Source: Microbacterium natoriense (GTDB lineage: Bacteria > Actinomycetota > Actinomycetes > Actinomycetales > Microbacteriaceae). Taken from it: DNA of 64,000 nucleotides. The stretch is taken from NCBI RefSeq assembly GCF_030816295.1, contig NZ_JAUSXV010000001.1, positions 3,906,001-3,970,000 on the forward strand, given 5' to 3'. Both the position numbers and the translations under genes were made by a program. The notes under the pieces were generated by a model. That model was not told the DNA's origin. It ran no database searches and worked only from the letters and a program-made list of their open reading frames with translations. How positions within the stretch are numbered: position 1 is the first letter of the stretch; each line of letters opens with the position of its first letter. Below, in pieces: positions 1-8,026 of the stretch.

Positions 1-130
1 GAAGGACAGTGGATCCGGATCTCTGCGGGATCTTCGGCAGACTGCCGAAGTCACGCATGTCCGCCACGCCGCCCTCCGGAAGCCGGATGACTCCGGGCCC
101 ATGCCGGACGGCGAGCCCTCCCGACGCCTG

Positions 131-149
131 TTAGGGTTGCCTTACCAGG
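131..149. promoter_or_regulatory. DtxR/IdeR-like iron box
   Basis: The 19 bases starting TTAGGGTTGCCTTACC match about 13 of 19 positions of the actinobacterial iron-box consensus as I remember it (TTAGGTTAGCCTAACCTAA). They lie about 45 bp before the first gene of an iron-siderophore operon, where an Fe(II)-loaded DtxR/IdeR repressor would act. The right half is the weaker half. Bases 1-192 hold no gene I can support. Confidence 0.6.
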
Positions 150-192
150 TTCCCCATACTTTCCCGTATCCCCTTCAGAAAGACGATCCGTC

Positions 193-1128
193 ATGCCCTC
201 ACGTGCCCGCCGCCGCTCCAGTGCGCTCCTCGCCGCTTCGGCTTGCGCTCTGCTCCTGCTGTCCGGTTGTGCTGTCGATTCTCCCGCCGAAGAGGATGCC
301 TCGCCCGAGTCCACCGGCACGCACGACGTCGAGCACGCGCGGGGAACGACGGCTGTCCCCGACGACCCTCAGCGGGTGGTGACTCTGGAGCCGCTCGAAC
401 TCGACACTGCCGTCGCGGTCGGCATCGTGCCGGTCGGCGCGGCCGTCGCGAGCAATGTGACGGGGGCGCCGGAGTACCTGGGCGCAGACGGAGTCGAAGC
501 CGTAGGCACCGTCCCCGAGCCCGATCTCGAGGCGATCGCCGCTCTCAAGCCCGATCTGATCCTCGGCACCGAGGCGCGGCATTCCGAGCTGTACGACCAA
601 CTCGCATCGATCGCTCCGACGGTCTTCATCGCGACGCAGGCCGATCCGTGGCGCGACAACGCGCTGCTCATCGGCGACGCGCTCAACCGCGAGGACGAAG
701 TCGCCGATCTGCTGTCCGCTGTCGACGACCGCTGCGCATCGCTCGCCGACGAATACGAGGTCGGGGGTGAGACGGCCCAGCTGATCCGTCCCCGTGATGA
801 GACGACCCTCAGCCTGTACGGACCCGTGTCGTTCTCGGGCAGCCTGCTCGAGTGCGCCGGCTTCACGATCCCGGAGCAGAACTGGGCCGACGGTCTGCAG
901 GCTGACATCTCGCCCGAGAACATCCTGTCCGCGCAGGCCGACCACGTGTTCATCACGGTGGCCGATGTCGACGACGAGTCGGCGATCCCCGCGGCGATCA
1001 CCCAGAACGCCGGCGCCTTTCCGTCGGTGACCCTCGTCGACACGAGCTACTGGGTCTCCGGGGTCGGACCCAAGGGCGCGCAGGCCGTGCTCGACGACAT
1101 CGAGTCCTTCCTCGAAACGAGCCGTTGA
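193..1128 (+). CDS. iron-siderophore ABC transporter substrate-binding lipoprotein
   Basis: Extracytoplasmic binding protein that would capture ferric siderophore and hand it to the FecCD-type permeases downstream. A type II signal peptide ends in the lipobox LLLSGC near residue 26. The mature part follows the class III binding-protein (FecB/FhuD) pattern, with an early VTLEPLELDTAVAVGIVPVG segment and a middle LKPDLILG segment. At 311 residues it has normal length for the family. It opens a tight operon, and the next gene starts inside its stop codon. An iron box lies upstream, so derepression at low iron is likely. The siderophore type cannot be told from sequence. Confidence 0.9.
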   Translation: MPSRARRRSSALLAASACALLLLSGCAVDSPAEEDASPESTGTHDVEHARGTTAVPDDPQRVVTLEPLELDTAVAVGIVPVGAAVASNVTGAPEYLGADGVEAVGTVPEPDLEAIAALKPDLILGTEARHSELYDQLASIAPTVFIATQADPWRDNALLIGDALNREDEVADLLSAVDDRCASLADEYEVGGETAQLIRPRDETTLSLYGPVSFSGSLLECAGFTIPEQNWADGLQADISPENILSAQADHVFITVADVDDESAIPAAITQNAGAFPSVTLVDTSYWVSGVGPKGAQAVLDDIESFLETSR

Positions 1129-2168
1129 CCTCTCGCTCCGACACCGCGGCGCCACCGACGCGGCTTCCTCGACGCGGCGCGCGTGCGGCCGGGGGGATGT
1201 TCATCCTCCTCGCCGCGCTCGCGCTGACCGTCGTGCTCTCGCTCTCCGTCGGCGCCAATCCTCTCTCTTTGGAGGCCGTGTCGACCACGCTGCGCGGCCA
1301 GGGCACCGCCGAGACCGACTACATCCTCTTCGATCTGCGCATACCCCGCACCGTCACCGGCCTCGTGGCCGGCGCCGCCCTCGGCGTGGCAGGCGCGCTC
1401 ATCCAGGCCTTCACACGCAACCCGCTCGCCGATCCGGGGATTCTCGGCGTGAACGCCGGCGCCGCGCTCGCAGTCGCCCTCGGAGTGAGCGTCCTCGGAC
1501 TGCGCGACGCGTCGCAGTTCGTGTGGCTCGCGTTCCTCGGGGCGCTGGTCGTCACGATCGCGGTCTATCTGATCGGGTCATCCGGGCGGGGCTCCGCCGA
1601 CCCTCTGAGGCTCACCCTGGCCGGGGTCGCGCTCGGCGCCGTGCTGTCGGGCATCACCACCGGCCTCTCTCTCAGCGATCCGGACGCCTTCGAATCGATG
1701 CGCAGCTGGAACGCGGGGTCGCTGCTCGGACGCGGCTACGACGTGATCCTGCCGGTGCTCCCGTTCGTGGTGACGGGCCTCGTCCTCGCCCTCACCCTCG
1801 CGCCCGGCCTGAACGCGGTCGGCCTCGGCGAAGACGTCGCGCGCGCGCAGGGCGCGAACGTCGTCGGCATCCGCATCGGCGTCGTCATCGCCGTCACACT
1901 CCTCGCGGGTGCCGCCACCGCTCTCGCCGGCCCGATCTCGTTCATAGGACTGATGGTGCCGCACGTGATCCGCTGGACGTTCGGCGTCGACCAGCGAAGG
2001 ATCGTCCCGCTCTCTGCAGTGCTGGCTCCCGTCATCCTTTTGCTCGCCGATGTTCTCGGCCGCATCATCATCGCCCCGGCAGAGGTGCCGGTCGGGATCG
2101 TGGCGGCGTTCATCGGCGCGCCCGTACTGATCCTCCTGGCTCGTCGTCGCTCCGCGAGCGCACTGTGA
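1125..2168 (+). CDS. FecCD-family iron-siderophore permease, subunit 1
   Basis: Inner-membrane permease of a siderophore ABC importer, about ten hydrophobic helices in 347 residues. The segment TRNPLADPGILGVNAGAALA and the later GPISFIGLMVPH are characteristic FecCD motifs; the second lies near the loop that docks on the ATPase. The start is a TTG overlapping the TGA stop of the binding-protein gene, which implies translational coupling. It should form a heterodimer with the next gene product. Confidence 0.92.
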   Translation: MTSRSDTAAPPTRLPRRGARAAGGMFILLAALALTVVLSLSVGANPLSLEAVSTTLRGQGTAETDYILFDLRIPRTVTGLVAGAALGVAGALIQAFTRNPLADPGILGVNAGAALAVALGVSVLGLRDASQFVWLAFLGALVVTIAVYLIGSSGRGSADPLRLTLAGVALGAVLSGITTGLSLSDPDAFESMRSWNAGSLLGRGYDVILPVLPFVVTGLVLALTLAPGLNAVGLGEDVARAQGANVVGIRIGVVIAVTLLAGAATALAGPISFIGLMVPHVIRWTFGVDQRRIVPLSAVLAPVILLLADVLGRIIIAPAEVPVGIVAAFIGAPVLILLARRRSASAL

Positions 2169-2182
2169 GGGGGCCGTCGCCG

Positions 2183-3232
2183 ATGAAATCGACAGCCGAT
2201 GCGGGTTACCGTCGCGTGCTGCTGCGGTGCGGTCCGCTGCGCATGCCGGTGCGCCTGCGCAGCATCGTCGTCGGACTCACGGCTGTCGTCGCGCTGGGCG
2301 TGCTGGGCGTGCTGTCGCTGGGCCTCGGCACGTATCCTCTCTCACCGCTCGAGGTCGTGCGGACCCTCATGGGCGGCGGCGACGCCATGGACCGCACGGT
2401 CGTGATCGACTGGCGGCTCGCCCGGTCGATCGCCGCGATCACGATCGGCGCGCTGCTCGGCGTCGCGGGCGCGCTGTTCCAGACCGTGACGCGCAACCCG
2501 CTCGCCAGCCCCGACATCCTCGGGCTATCGAACGGCGCATTCACGGGGATGCTGCTCGCGCTGGTGCTCTTCTCGGGGAGCTGGCCGACCCTGACCGCCG
2601 GCTCCCTCCTCGGAGGGTTCGCGACGGCTGCGCTCATCTGGATCCTCTCCGCGCGGGGCGGCATCCAGGGCTTCCGGCTCATCGTGGTCGGCATCGGCGT
2701 CTCGGCTGTCCTCGCCTCGCTGAACACGTGGATGCTGCTGCAGATCGAGCTGGAGACGGCGATGTTCGCCTCGGCCTGGGGAACCGGCTCCTTGAACGGC
2801 GTCACGGCGGGTCCGCTCGTAGGGGCGCTCCTGTGTGCGCTGCCGTTCGTCGTCCTCGCGCTGATGCTCGTGCCGCGACTGCCTCAACTCGGGCTCGGTG
2901 ACGACATGGCCGCCTCGACCGGCGCAAGGCCCACCGCGATCCGTGCGACCGCGCTGCTCACCGGAGTCGTGCTCATCGCAGCGGCCACGACGGTAGTGGG
3001 TCCGGTCGCCTTCGTCTCGCTCGCCGCACCGCAGATCGCCCGCCTCACCGCTCGGACTCCGCACCTCTCGCTCGTGCTCTCCGGGCTGCTCGGGGGCGTG
3101 CTGCTGCTCGGAGCAGATCTCGTCGCACAGCATGTGCTGCCTGTCGCCCTGCCCGTCGGCGTCGTGACCGTTTCGGTCGGCGGCGCCTATCTCATCCTCA
3201 TGATCATCCTGGAGATCCGCCGCCGTGCCTGA
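2183..3232 (+). CDS. FecCD-family iron-siderophore permease, subunit 2
   Basis: Second permease subunit, 349 residues, with the family segment TRNPLASPDILGLSNGAF and GPVAFVSLAAPQIARLT near the ATPase-docking loop. The ATG at 2183 follows a GAGGGGG ribosome-binding site by about ten bases. The frame stays open much further upstream, but that part is antisense-like and Arg-rich, so I exclude it. Its end overlaps the start of the ATPase gene by 8 bp. Confidence 0.92.
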   Translation: MKSTADAGYRRVLLRCGPLRMPVRLRSIVVGLTAVVALGVLGVLSLGLGTYPLSPLEVVRTLMGGGDAMDRTVVIDWRLARSIAAITIGALLGVAGALFQTVTRNPLASPDILGLSNGAFTGMLLALVLFSGSWPTLTAGSLLGGFATAALIWILSARGGIQGFRLIVVGIGVSAVLASLNTWMLLQIELETAMFASAWGTGSLNGVTAGPLVGALLCALPFVVLALMLVPRLPQLGLGDDMAASTGARPTAIRATALLTGVVLIAAATTVVGPVAFVSLAAPQIARLTARTPHLSLVLSGLLGGVLLLGADLVAQHVLPVALPVGVVTVSVGGAYLILMIILEIRRRA

Positions 3233-4051
3233 GACACCGCCACACACCTCGACCTCTCGGCTGTCCGCCGAGGGGATCACTCTGTCATACGACCGCGCCG
3301 AGGTCGTCCGCGACCTGACGGTGACTGTGCCTACCGGCGGATTCACCGTGATCATCGGCCCGAACGCCTGCGGCAAATCCACGCTGCTGCGCGGGCTGTC
3401 CAGACTGCTCGCTCCCTCGAACGGACGCGTCGTACTCGACGGACAGACGATCAGCTCGTACCCGGCGAGGAGGTCGCCCGCCGACTCGGCCTGCTGCCGC
3501 AGAGCGCGACGGCGCCCGACGGCATCACGGTCGCCGATCTGGTGGCGCGTGGCCGCTATCCGCATCAGAATCTGCTGCGCCAGTGGTCGGATGCCGACGA
3601 GCAGGCGGTCCGGCGCGCTCTGGACGCGACCGGCACCACCGACCTCGCTGCCCGGCCCGTCGATGCGCTCTCCGGTGGTCAGCGCCAGCGCGTGTGGGTG
3701 GCGATGGTGCTCGCGCAGGACACCGATCTGCTGCTGCTCGATGAGCCGACCACGTTCCTCGACGTCGCGCACCAGGTGGAGCTCATGGAGCTGTTCGCCC
3801 GGCTCAACGCCGAGGGGCGCACGCTCGTCGCCGTGCTGCACGACCTCAACCACGCCGCGCGATACGCGAGCCACATCATCGCGATGCGCGACGGGCACAT
3901 CGTTGCCGAGGGGACGCCTGGGGACGTGATCACCAGCGAACGGGTGCACGAGGTCTTCGGCCTCGCGAACGTCGTGATCCCCGATCCGGTGACCGGTGGA
4001 CCGCTCGTGGTGCCGCTGCGCGGTTCCGCCCCGGCGAGGTCGCGATCGTGA
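3225..4051 (+). pseudogene. iron-siderophore ABC transporter ATP-binding protein, frameshifted
   Basis: ATPase subunit of the siderophore importer, interrupted by one frameshift. The first frame carries Walker A (GPNACGKSTLL, about residue 45) and runs to ISSYPA. From about base 3470 the protein continues in another frame (EVARRLGLLPQSATAPDG) and holds the signature LSGGQRQRV, Walker B LLLLDEPT and the switch His in VLHDLNHA. Restoring one base near 3466-3472 (AAGGAG in place of AGGAG) gives a normal 275-residue protein. Everything else is conserved, so decay is recent or this is a sequencing error. A GTG at 3542 could start a C-terminal fragment lacking Walker A, which would not work as an ATPase. 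Confidence 0.88.
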
Positions 4052-4899
4052 CTGCGGAGCGCCCGTGGGCCTACAGCGCGTTCCCTGTCGAGGTGCGCGC
4101 CCGCCGGATGCTCAGCCCGCACTTCGTCCGGCTCACGCTGGCCGGTTCGAGCCTCGTGAATTTCGCCGACTGGGGCACAGACCAGCGGATCAAAGTCGTG
4201 CTGCCGCTCCGTGGTGGCGGCATCGCCGACTTCGGGCTGCTCGACGAGCCGACCCCGCATCCGTCCGATTGGTACTCCCGATGGCGCAGTCTTCCCGAAG
4301 AGCAGCGGAATGTGCTCCGCACGTACACACCGGCGGCCATCAGGGCGGACGAGGGCGAGATCGACGTCGACTTCTTCCTGCACGACCCGGCCGGTCCCGC
4401 ATCCACATGGGCCGCCACGGCCGTTCCCGGCGATCGCCTCGTGGTGACCGGACCGGACGCACGCATGGGGTGGACCGGATACGGCCTGCACTGGCAGCCG
4501 GGCGACGCACGGAGGTTCCTGCTCATCGCTGACGAGACGGCTTTCCCGGCCCTGCTCGGCATCCTCCGTTCGCTGGCACCCGATGTGCGCGCCGACGTCA
4601 TCATCGAATGCGGGGATGCCGCAGATGACCTCGTCTCAGCAGCGGCACTGTCCACCGCCCGCATACAGCGAGTGCGACGCGACAGCGGCGACTCCGCGGC
4701 GATCGAGCGAGCGGTGCGAGCATGGGGCGCCGAACACGGCGAGGGCGCCCGCTCCGACGCCGCCTTCTATGCATGGATCGCCGGGGAATCCGGCACGACG
4801 ACGACGATCCGCCGGTACCTCACCGCCGATCTCGGAATCGAGAAGGAACATGTGTCGTTTCTCGGCTATTGGAAGCGGGGCGGCCCCCTGGTGGGGTGA
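4048..4899 (+). CDS. siderophore-interacting protein (FAD-dependent ferric-siderophore reductase)
   Basis: Cytoplasmic ViuB/YqjH-type flavoprotein that would release iron by reducing imported ferric siderophore with NAD(P)H. It has the FAD-binding RTYTP motif near residue 92 and the typical C-terminal SFLGYWKRG. Length is 283 residues, usual for the family. The GTG start overlaps the stop of the ATPase gene by four bases, and this is the last gene of the iron operon. Confidence 0.9.
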   Translation: MTAERPWAYSAFPVEVRARRMLSPHFVRLTLAGSSLVNFADWGTDQRIKVVLPLRGGGIADFGLLDEPTPHPSDWYSRWRSLPEEQRNVLRTYTPAAIRADEGEIDVDFFLHDPAGPASTWAATAVPGDRLVVTGPDARMGWTGYGLHWQPGDARRFLLIADETAFPALLGILRSLAPDVRADVIIECGDAADDLVSAAALSTARIQRVRRDSGDSAAIERAVRAWGAEHGEGARSDAAFYAWIAGESGTTTTIRRYLTADLGIEKEHVSFLGYWKRGGPLVG

Positions 4900-4945
4900 G
4901 CAGCATCCGTCATCGCGATCTCCGCGCTCTGAGAAGATGAACGAC

Positions 4946-5263
4946 ATGATCACTGTTCACCTGCGCTACGAGATCGACCCCGACAAGCTCGACGTCTTCA
5001 CCGAGTACGGCCGCGCGTGGATCCGGCTTGTGGCGAAGCACGGAGGAACCCACCACGGGTATTTCATGCCGAGCGAAGGCGACAGCGACGAAGCATTCGC
5101 GCTGTTCACGTTCCCCTCCTTGGCAGCGTACGAGATCTACCGCACAGCGTCGAAGACCGACCCCGAATGCGTGGAGGCCTTCGAACTGGCGCGCAGAACG
5201 CAGTGCATCCGCCGCTACGAGCGCCGCTTCCTCAGCCCGGTCTTCTCAGCAGACGCGGACTGA
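4946..5263 (+). CDS. NIPSNAP family protein
   Basis: Small ferredoxin-like alpha/beta-barrel protein of 105 residues; the segments MITVHLRYEIDPDKL, GGTHHGYFMPSE and RRYERRFLSPV fit NIPSNAP-domain proteins. Biochemical function is unknown. I take the second of two in-frame ATGs because GAGAAG at 4931 is nine bases upstream of it, whereas it abuts the ATG at 4937. It lies about 45 bp after the iron operon and need not belong to it. Confidence 0.8.
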   Translation: MITVHLRYEIDPDKLDVFTEYGRAWIRLVAKHGGTHHGYFMPSEGDSDEAFALFTFPSLAAYEIYRTASKTDPECVEAFELARRTQCIRRYERRFLSPVFSADAD

Positions 5264-5389
5264 GGCTCACCGACATCATCGCGATCGAGCTGGCCGCGCG
5301 AGCATGGGCTGCGCGAGCATAGGGCGCTGATTCTACGCATGGACCGTCGGGGGCTGGAACTTCGGCGGCCGGCGAAGGAAGATGTCCCC

Positions 5390-5833
5390 ATGACCGACAC
5401 GACCTCCTCCCCCGCCAGCGAGATCCCGAACGATCCAGGCAACCCGCCCGTGCCGCCCGGTGCGCTGTTGCTGGAGCTCGTGCCGGTGCCGGTCACCGAC
5501 ATCGAACGGGCCAAGGCCTTCTACCAGGACCAGCTCGGGTTCCGTCTCGACGTCGACGTCAATCCGAAGCCCGGTGTCCGAATCGTGCAGCTCACTCCGC
5601 CCGGTTCCGCGTGCTCGATCACGCTCGCCGAAGGCCTGCCGACGCTCGACATGCCGGCCGGAACACTGCGAGGCCTGCACCTGGTGGTCGCCGACATCGA
5701 GGCCTCCCGCGCTCGACTCGTCGAACGCGGTGTCGACATCAGCGAGGTCGAGGACCTTGGCGGAGTGTTCTACGCGTTCTTCGCGGATCCCGACGGCAAC
5801 ACCTGGTGCCTGCAGCACATGCCCTGGCGCTAG
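5390..5833 (+). CDS. VOC family protein (glyoxalase/dioxygenase fold)
   Basis: Single-domain vicinal-oxygen-chelate protein of 147 residues. The core starts at LVPVPVTDIERAKAFYQDQL (residues 26-45), the classic first strand and helix, and ends with FFADPDGNTWCLQ. Related proteins include glyoxalase-like and antibiotic-resistance enzymes, but nothing here fixes the substrate. The ATG at 5390 follows GAAGGAAG. The reading frame extends to 5339, but that part looks non-coding. Confidence 0.85.
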   Translation: MTDTTSSPASEIPNDPGNPPVPPGALLLELVPVPVTDIERAKAFYQDQLGFRLDVDVNPKPGVRIVQLTPPGSACSITLAEGLPTLDMPAGTLRGLHLVVADIEASRARLVERGVDISEVEDLGGVFYAFFADPDGNTWCLQHMPWR

Positions 5834-5868
5834 TCGTCCTGCAGGCGGACGCACGCCGAACACGAAGA

Positions 5869-5890
5869 AACCCCCGATCTCTCGGGGGTT
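5869..5890. terminator. Rho-independent terminator
   Basis: A nine-base stem AACCCCCGA/TCGGGGGTT with loop TCTC. It lies after the VOC gene and, read on the minus strand, just beyond the ancestral 3' end of tRNA-Ser. It probably served both. Confidence 0.75.
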
Positions 5891-5894
5891 TCCA

Positions 5895-5922
5895 TGGCGG
5901 TGACGGTGGGATTTGAACCCAC
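5895..5922 (-). repeat. left attachment-site repeat (3' fragment of tRNA-Ser)
   Basis: Identical over 28 bp to 15185-15212. It comprises CCA, the discriminator, the 3' acceptor strand and the T arm of tRNA-Ser on the minus strand. The sequence beyond it (5923 on) no longer forms a tRNA, so this is the duplicated att core left by integration. Confidence 0.9.
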
Positions 5923-5956
5923 ATGACCTTTGGAACCGAGCGACGGCTTTACTATA

Positions 5957-5973
5957 AGGGGACGCGCCAGTAG
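5957..5973. repeat. 17-bp inverted repeat, left copy
   Basis: AGGGGACGCGCCAGTAG here is the exact reverse complement of 11973-11989. The pair brackets about 6 kb of the island. It could mark the ends of an inner element or be paired recombination-directionality sites. Confidence 0.6.
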
Positions 5974-5997
5974 CCCCGTCAGTGGCCACCTCCCGCA

Positions 5998-6306
5998 TCA
6001 GAGTTCTCGGTGTGGTGGGCGCTGTAGAGCTTGGCGAAACTCTGGCCAGTTTGCAAGGAACTGTCGTACGGCATTGTCGTGCACATACTCCTGATGGCGC
6101 GTCTGAAGCTCGGCCTCAGAACACAGACCCTCAGCAGCTTCACGGTGGAGCATCCCCTCGTGGATCACGCGGATGATCATCAATCCTGCTTCGGCGTCAG
6201 TCACGTCCAGGCCGTCGCGATTGTCGCCGAAGCCCTCGTTGATGAGCCTGTCCAGCCACAGCGCGAAGGAGATGCGGATGAACTCTTCGTCAATAGATGC
6301 AGTCAT
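5998..6306 (-). CDS. hypothetical protein in island
   Basis: A 102-residue acidic, probably helical protein that I do not recognise. It starts MTASIDEEFIRISFALWLD and has no signal peptide or membrane segment. AGGGGGA seven bases before the ATG supports the start. It lies about 40 bp downstream of the transposase on the same strand, so it may be read through from it, but nothing shows that it belongs to the IS. Confidence 0.55.
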   Translation of the reverse strand: MTASIDEEFIRISFALWLDRLINEGFGDNRDGLDVTDAEAGLMIIRVIHEGMLHREAAEGLCSEAELQTRHQEYVHDNAVRQFLANWPEFRQALQRPPHREL

Positions 6307-6345
6307 GGGAGGTCCCCCTACGCCGCGAAGTTGAACTGACGCGGA

Positions 6346-7233
6346 TCATCGATACCTGAGAGCAGTCGCGATCCGGCGGGCGGTGTTCCTACCCCAGGCG
6401 CGCTTGAACTTCTCGGGGCGACCTTCCCAGCGGTACTGGTACCAGCCCTTCGTGACGATCTTCCTCACGACGATGAGAGCATTGACCATCTGCACCCACG
6501 CTGCGAAGATCGTGGCCTTGCGTTCCCTGCGTCGCACCATTACGGTGGCTTGATTGAACCAGGAATGAGCGGACTCGACGCGCCACCGCTGTCCTGCCTG
6601 GAGCGGCATGCCCTTCTTGCTAACCTCGTACCTATATCCGCGTTCCTCGACGGTCTTCAGTGTCTTCGGGTAGTCGTATCCGGCGTCGAGGTGGACTGTG
6701 ATGTCGCCGGGCTCAGGGAGAAGGTCCGCGAACGGCTCCAGGCCGTCGAGACTGTCCGCGAGCAACGTGCTATCGTTGACGTTCGCGGCCGTCACTACCG
6801 TGTGCAGCGGAATCTCCCCTGCCACCATCAGATGACGCTTCACGCCTCCCTTTCCACGATCCACCGGCGACCTGCCGGCCAGCTCGCCACCGTTCGGAGC
6901 CTTGGTGATGCAACCGTCAATCGACAGGTTCGAGAAGTCCAGACCGAACATCTTGTCGTAGGCGCGGAGCGTGATCATCTTCAGCTCCCCGAACACGCCC
7001 AGCTCAACCCACTCGTCACGTCGACGCCGCAGCGTAGTCGCGGAAGCCTCCTTCACAGCGGCCTTCTCGTATGACAGCCCGTTGAAGACGACCTCGATCA
7101 AGCGCTCAAAGATCAACCTGTCATCGGTGCGCGGATTATGGCCGCCGTAGCGATGAGTATCGACATACTCAGGCAGTAGAGCACTGAACGCAATCCAGAG
7201 CGGTTCGAGGAAGTCGGGATGGATCGTAGGCAA
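6346..7233 (-). CDS. IS5-family (DDE) transposase
   Basis: Cut-and-paste DDE transposase of about 295 residues. An N-terminal helical DNA-binding part (residues 1-75) precedes an RNase H-like catalytic domain. The acidic triad appears as D in LSIDGC, D in VHLDAGYDYP and E in WRVESAHSWFNQ. KGGVKRHLMV is typical of IS5-group enzymes. I choose the TTG at 7233 because AGGAGT stands seven bases upstream; a GTG at 7270 in the same frame is the alternative. The gene looks intact. I could not find convincing terminal inverted repeats, so the ends of the IS are not assigned. Confidence 0.87.
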   Translation of the reverse strand: MPTIHPDFLEPLWIAFSALLPEYVDTHRYGGHNPRTDDRLIFERLIEVVFNGLSYEKAAVKEASATTLRRRRDEWVELGVFGELKMITLRAYDKMFGLDFSNLSIDGCITKAPNGGELAGRSPVDRGKGGVKRHLMVAGEIPLHTVVTAANVNDSTLLADSLDGLEPFADLLPEPGDITVHLDAGYDYPKTLKTVEERGYRYEVSKKGMPLQAGQRWRVESAHSWFNQATVMVRRRERKATIFAAWVQMVNALIVVRKIVTKGWYQYRWEGRPEKFKRAWGRNTARRIATALRYR

Positions 7234-7564
7234 TGTGGCACTCCTAAGAGTTGCCAACTGGAGCTGAACCACTCCGCTCTTGCGAGTCCAGTGATTTCGC
7301 TAACAGACATCGACCGTTGGAACTGGAGGCGAACTGTCGTGGTTCGCGATCGATGTCGCAGCTGCACAGCCATCTTGACTGCCGCTATCTACCGTTGCTC
7401 CTCTGCTCTTAGGGAGGAGTCGAGATCGCCTTGCTCCGAGCGATCACCGGAGTGTCTATCTGCTAACTACTTCTATCTAACACCGTCCAGAAGAGGCTCA
7501 AGACGTCTGCTTTCTATGAATTAGCTGAGAGTAGAATCGATCTATAGAAGCCCAAGGAGACAAC
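7234..7564. other. intergenic region between transposase and excisionase-like gene
   Basis: About 330 bp with lower GC than the flanks and no convincing reading frame. It must hold the promoter for the leftward transposase and the one for the rightward excisionase-like gene; an AT-richer patch around 7450-7555 is the best place for the latter. No RNA structure was recognised. Confidence 0.4.
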
Positions 7565-7750
7565 ATGGCCGATCGCCCGTTGCGCGTGATCGAGGCAGCA
7601 GCCCTCGCCGGAGTACCGCGCGCCACCTTCTACCTCTGGATTCGCAAGGGCAAGGTTCGAACTGAACCAGCACCGGGCGGGCAGATGCGTGTGCGCGAAT
7701 CCGAAGCACTACGAATCCGCGCGTGGCTTCGTGGCGAAGACCGTGAGTAA
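7565..7750 (+). CDS. excisionase-like MerR-type helix-turn-helix protein
   Basis: A 61-residue basic protein beginning MADRPLRVIEAAALAGVPRA, followed by TFYLWIRKGKVRTEPAPGG. This is the winged-helix layout of recombination directionality factors and MerR-like excisionases (helix-turn-helix, then a beta-hairpin wing). AAGGAGACAAC directly before the ATG is a strong ribosome-binding site. In an island with an integrase remnant the natural role is control of excision, but a small transcriptional regulator is also possible. Confidence 0.75.
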   Translation: MADRPLRVIEAAALAGVPRATFYLWIRKGKVRTEPAPGGQMRVRESEALRIRAWLRGEDRE

Positions 7751-7783
7751 TGCCGGATCGAACACCGGCGCTATGCTCCCGGA

Positions 7784-7990
7784 ATGGCAGGCATCTCGAA
7801 GGACCGGGCGATATACCACGCGATCCACTCCTCGAGGCTTGCCGGACTGCCACCTGAGCCCGACGAACTCGCGATCCTCCAGGACTTCGCTGAAGACCGG
7901 ATCGACCGTGCCGAGTTTCGCGCCGCCATGCGCGCCGCCGGAGCACGAAAGGCCGGCATTGGGCGACCTCGCCAAGGGTCTGCTCGGTGA
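7784..7990 (+). CDS. antitoxin VbhA-like protein without a Fic partner
   Basis: A 68-residue protein whose first 47 residues fit the small helical VbhA antitoxin fold: AIHSSRLAGLPPEPDE, then DFAEDRIDRAEFRAAM. VbhA-type antitoxins block Fic AMP-transferases through an S/T-x-x-x-E-G/N motif. Here the matching stretch reads S-S-R-L-A-G, so the inhibitory glutamate is alanine. No Fic gene (HPFxxGNGR motif) follows; the next gene is on the other strand. It may be an orphan or re-purposed antitoxin. The ribosome-binding site is weak (CCCGGA). Confidence 0.55.
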   Translation: MAGISKDRAIYHAIHSSRLAGLPPEPDELAILQDFAEDRIDRAEFRAAMRAAGARKAGIGRPRQGSAR

Positions 7991-8026
7991 GGTCTATTGA
8001 GACCGCCAAGGACATGGCCTGCTCAG

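Noticed and set aside
3460..3480. Programmed -1 frameshift in the iron ATPase, because AGGAGG lies at the break
   Set aside because: There is no slippery heptamer, the Shine-Dalgarno-like run is at the break and not about 10 bases before it, and siderophore ATPases are not known to use recoding. A point deletion or sequencing error is simpler.
6310..7330. Terminal inverted repeats of the IS5-like element
   Set aside because: I compared both flanks of the transposase gene and found only weak, gapped similarity (GCGAAGTTGAACTGA against GCGGAGTGGTTCAGC). No boundary can be supported.
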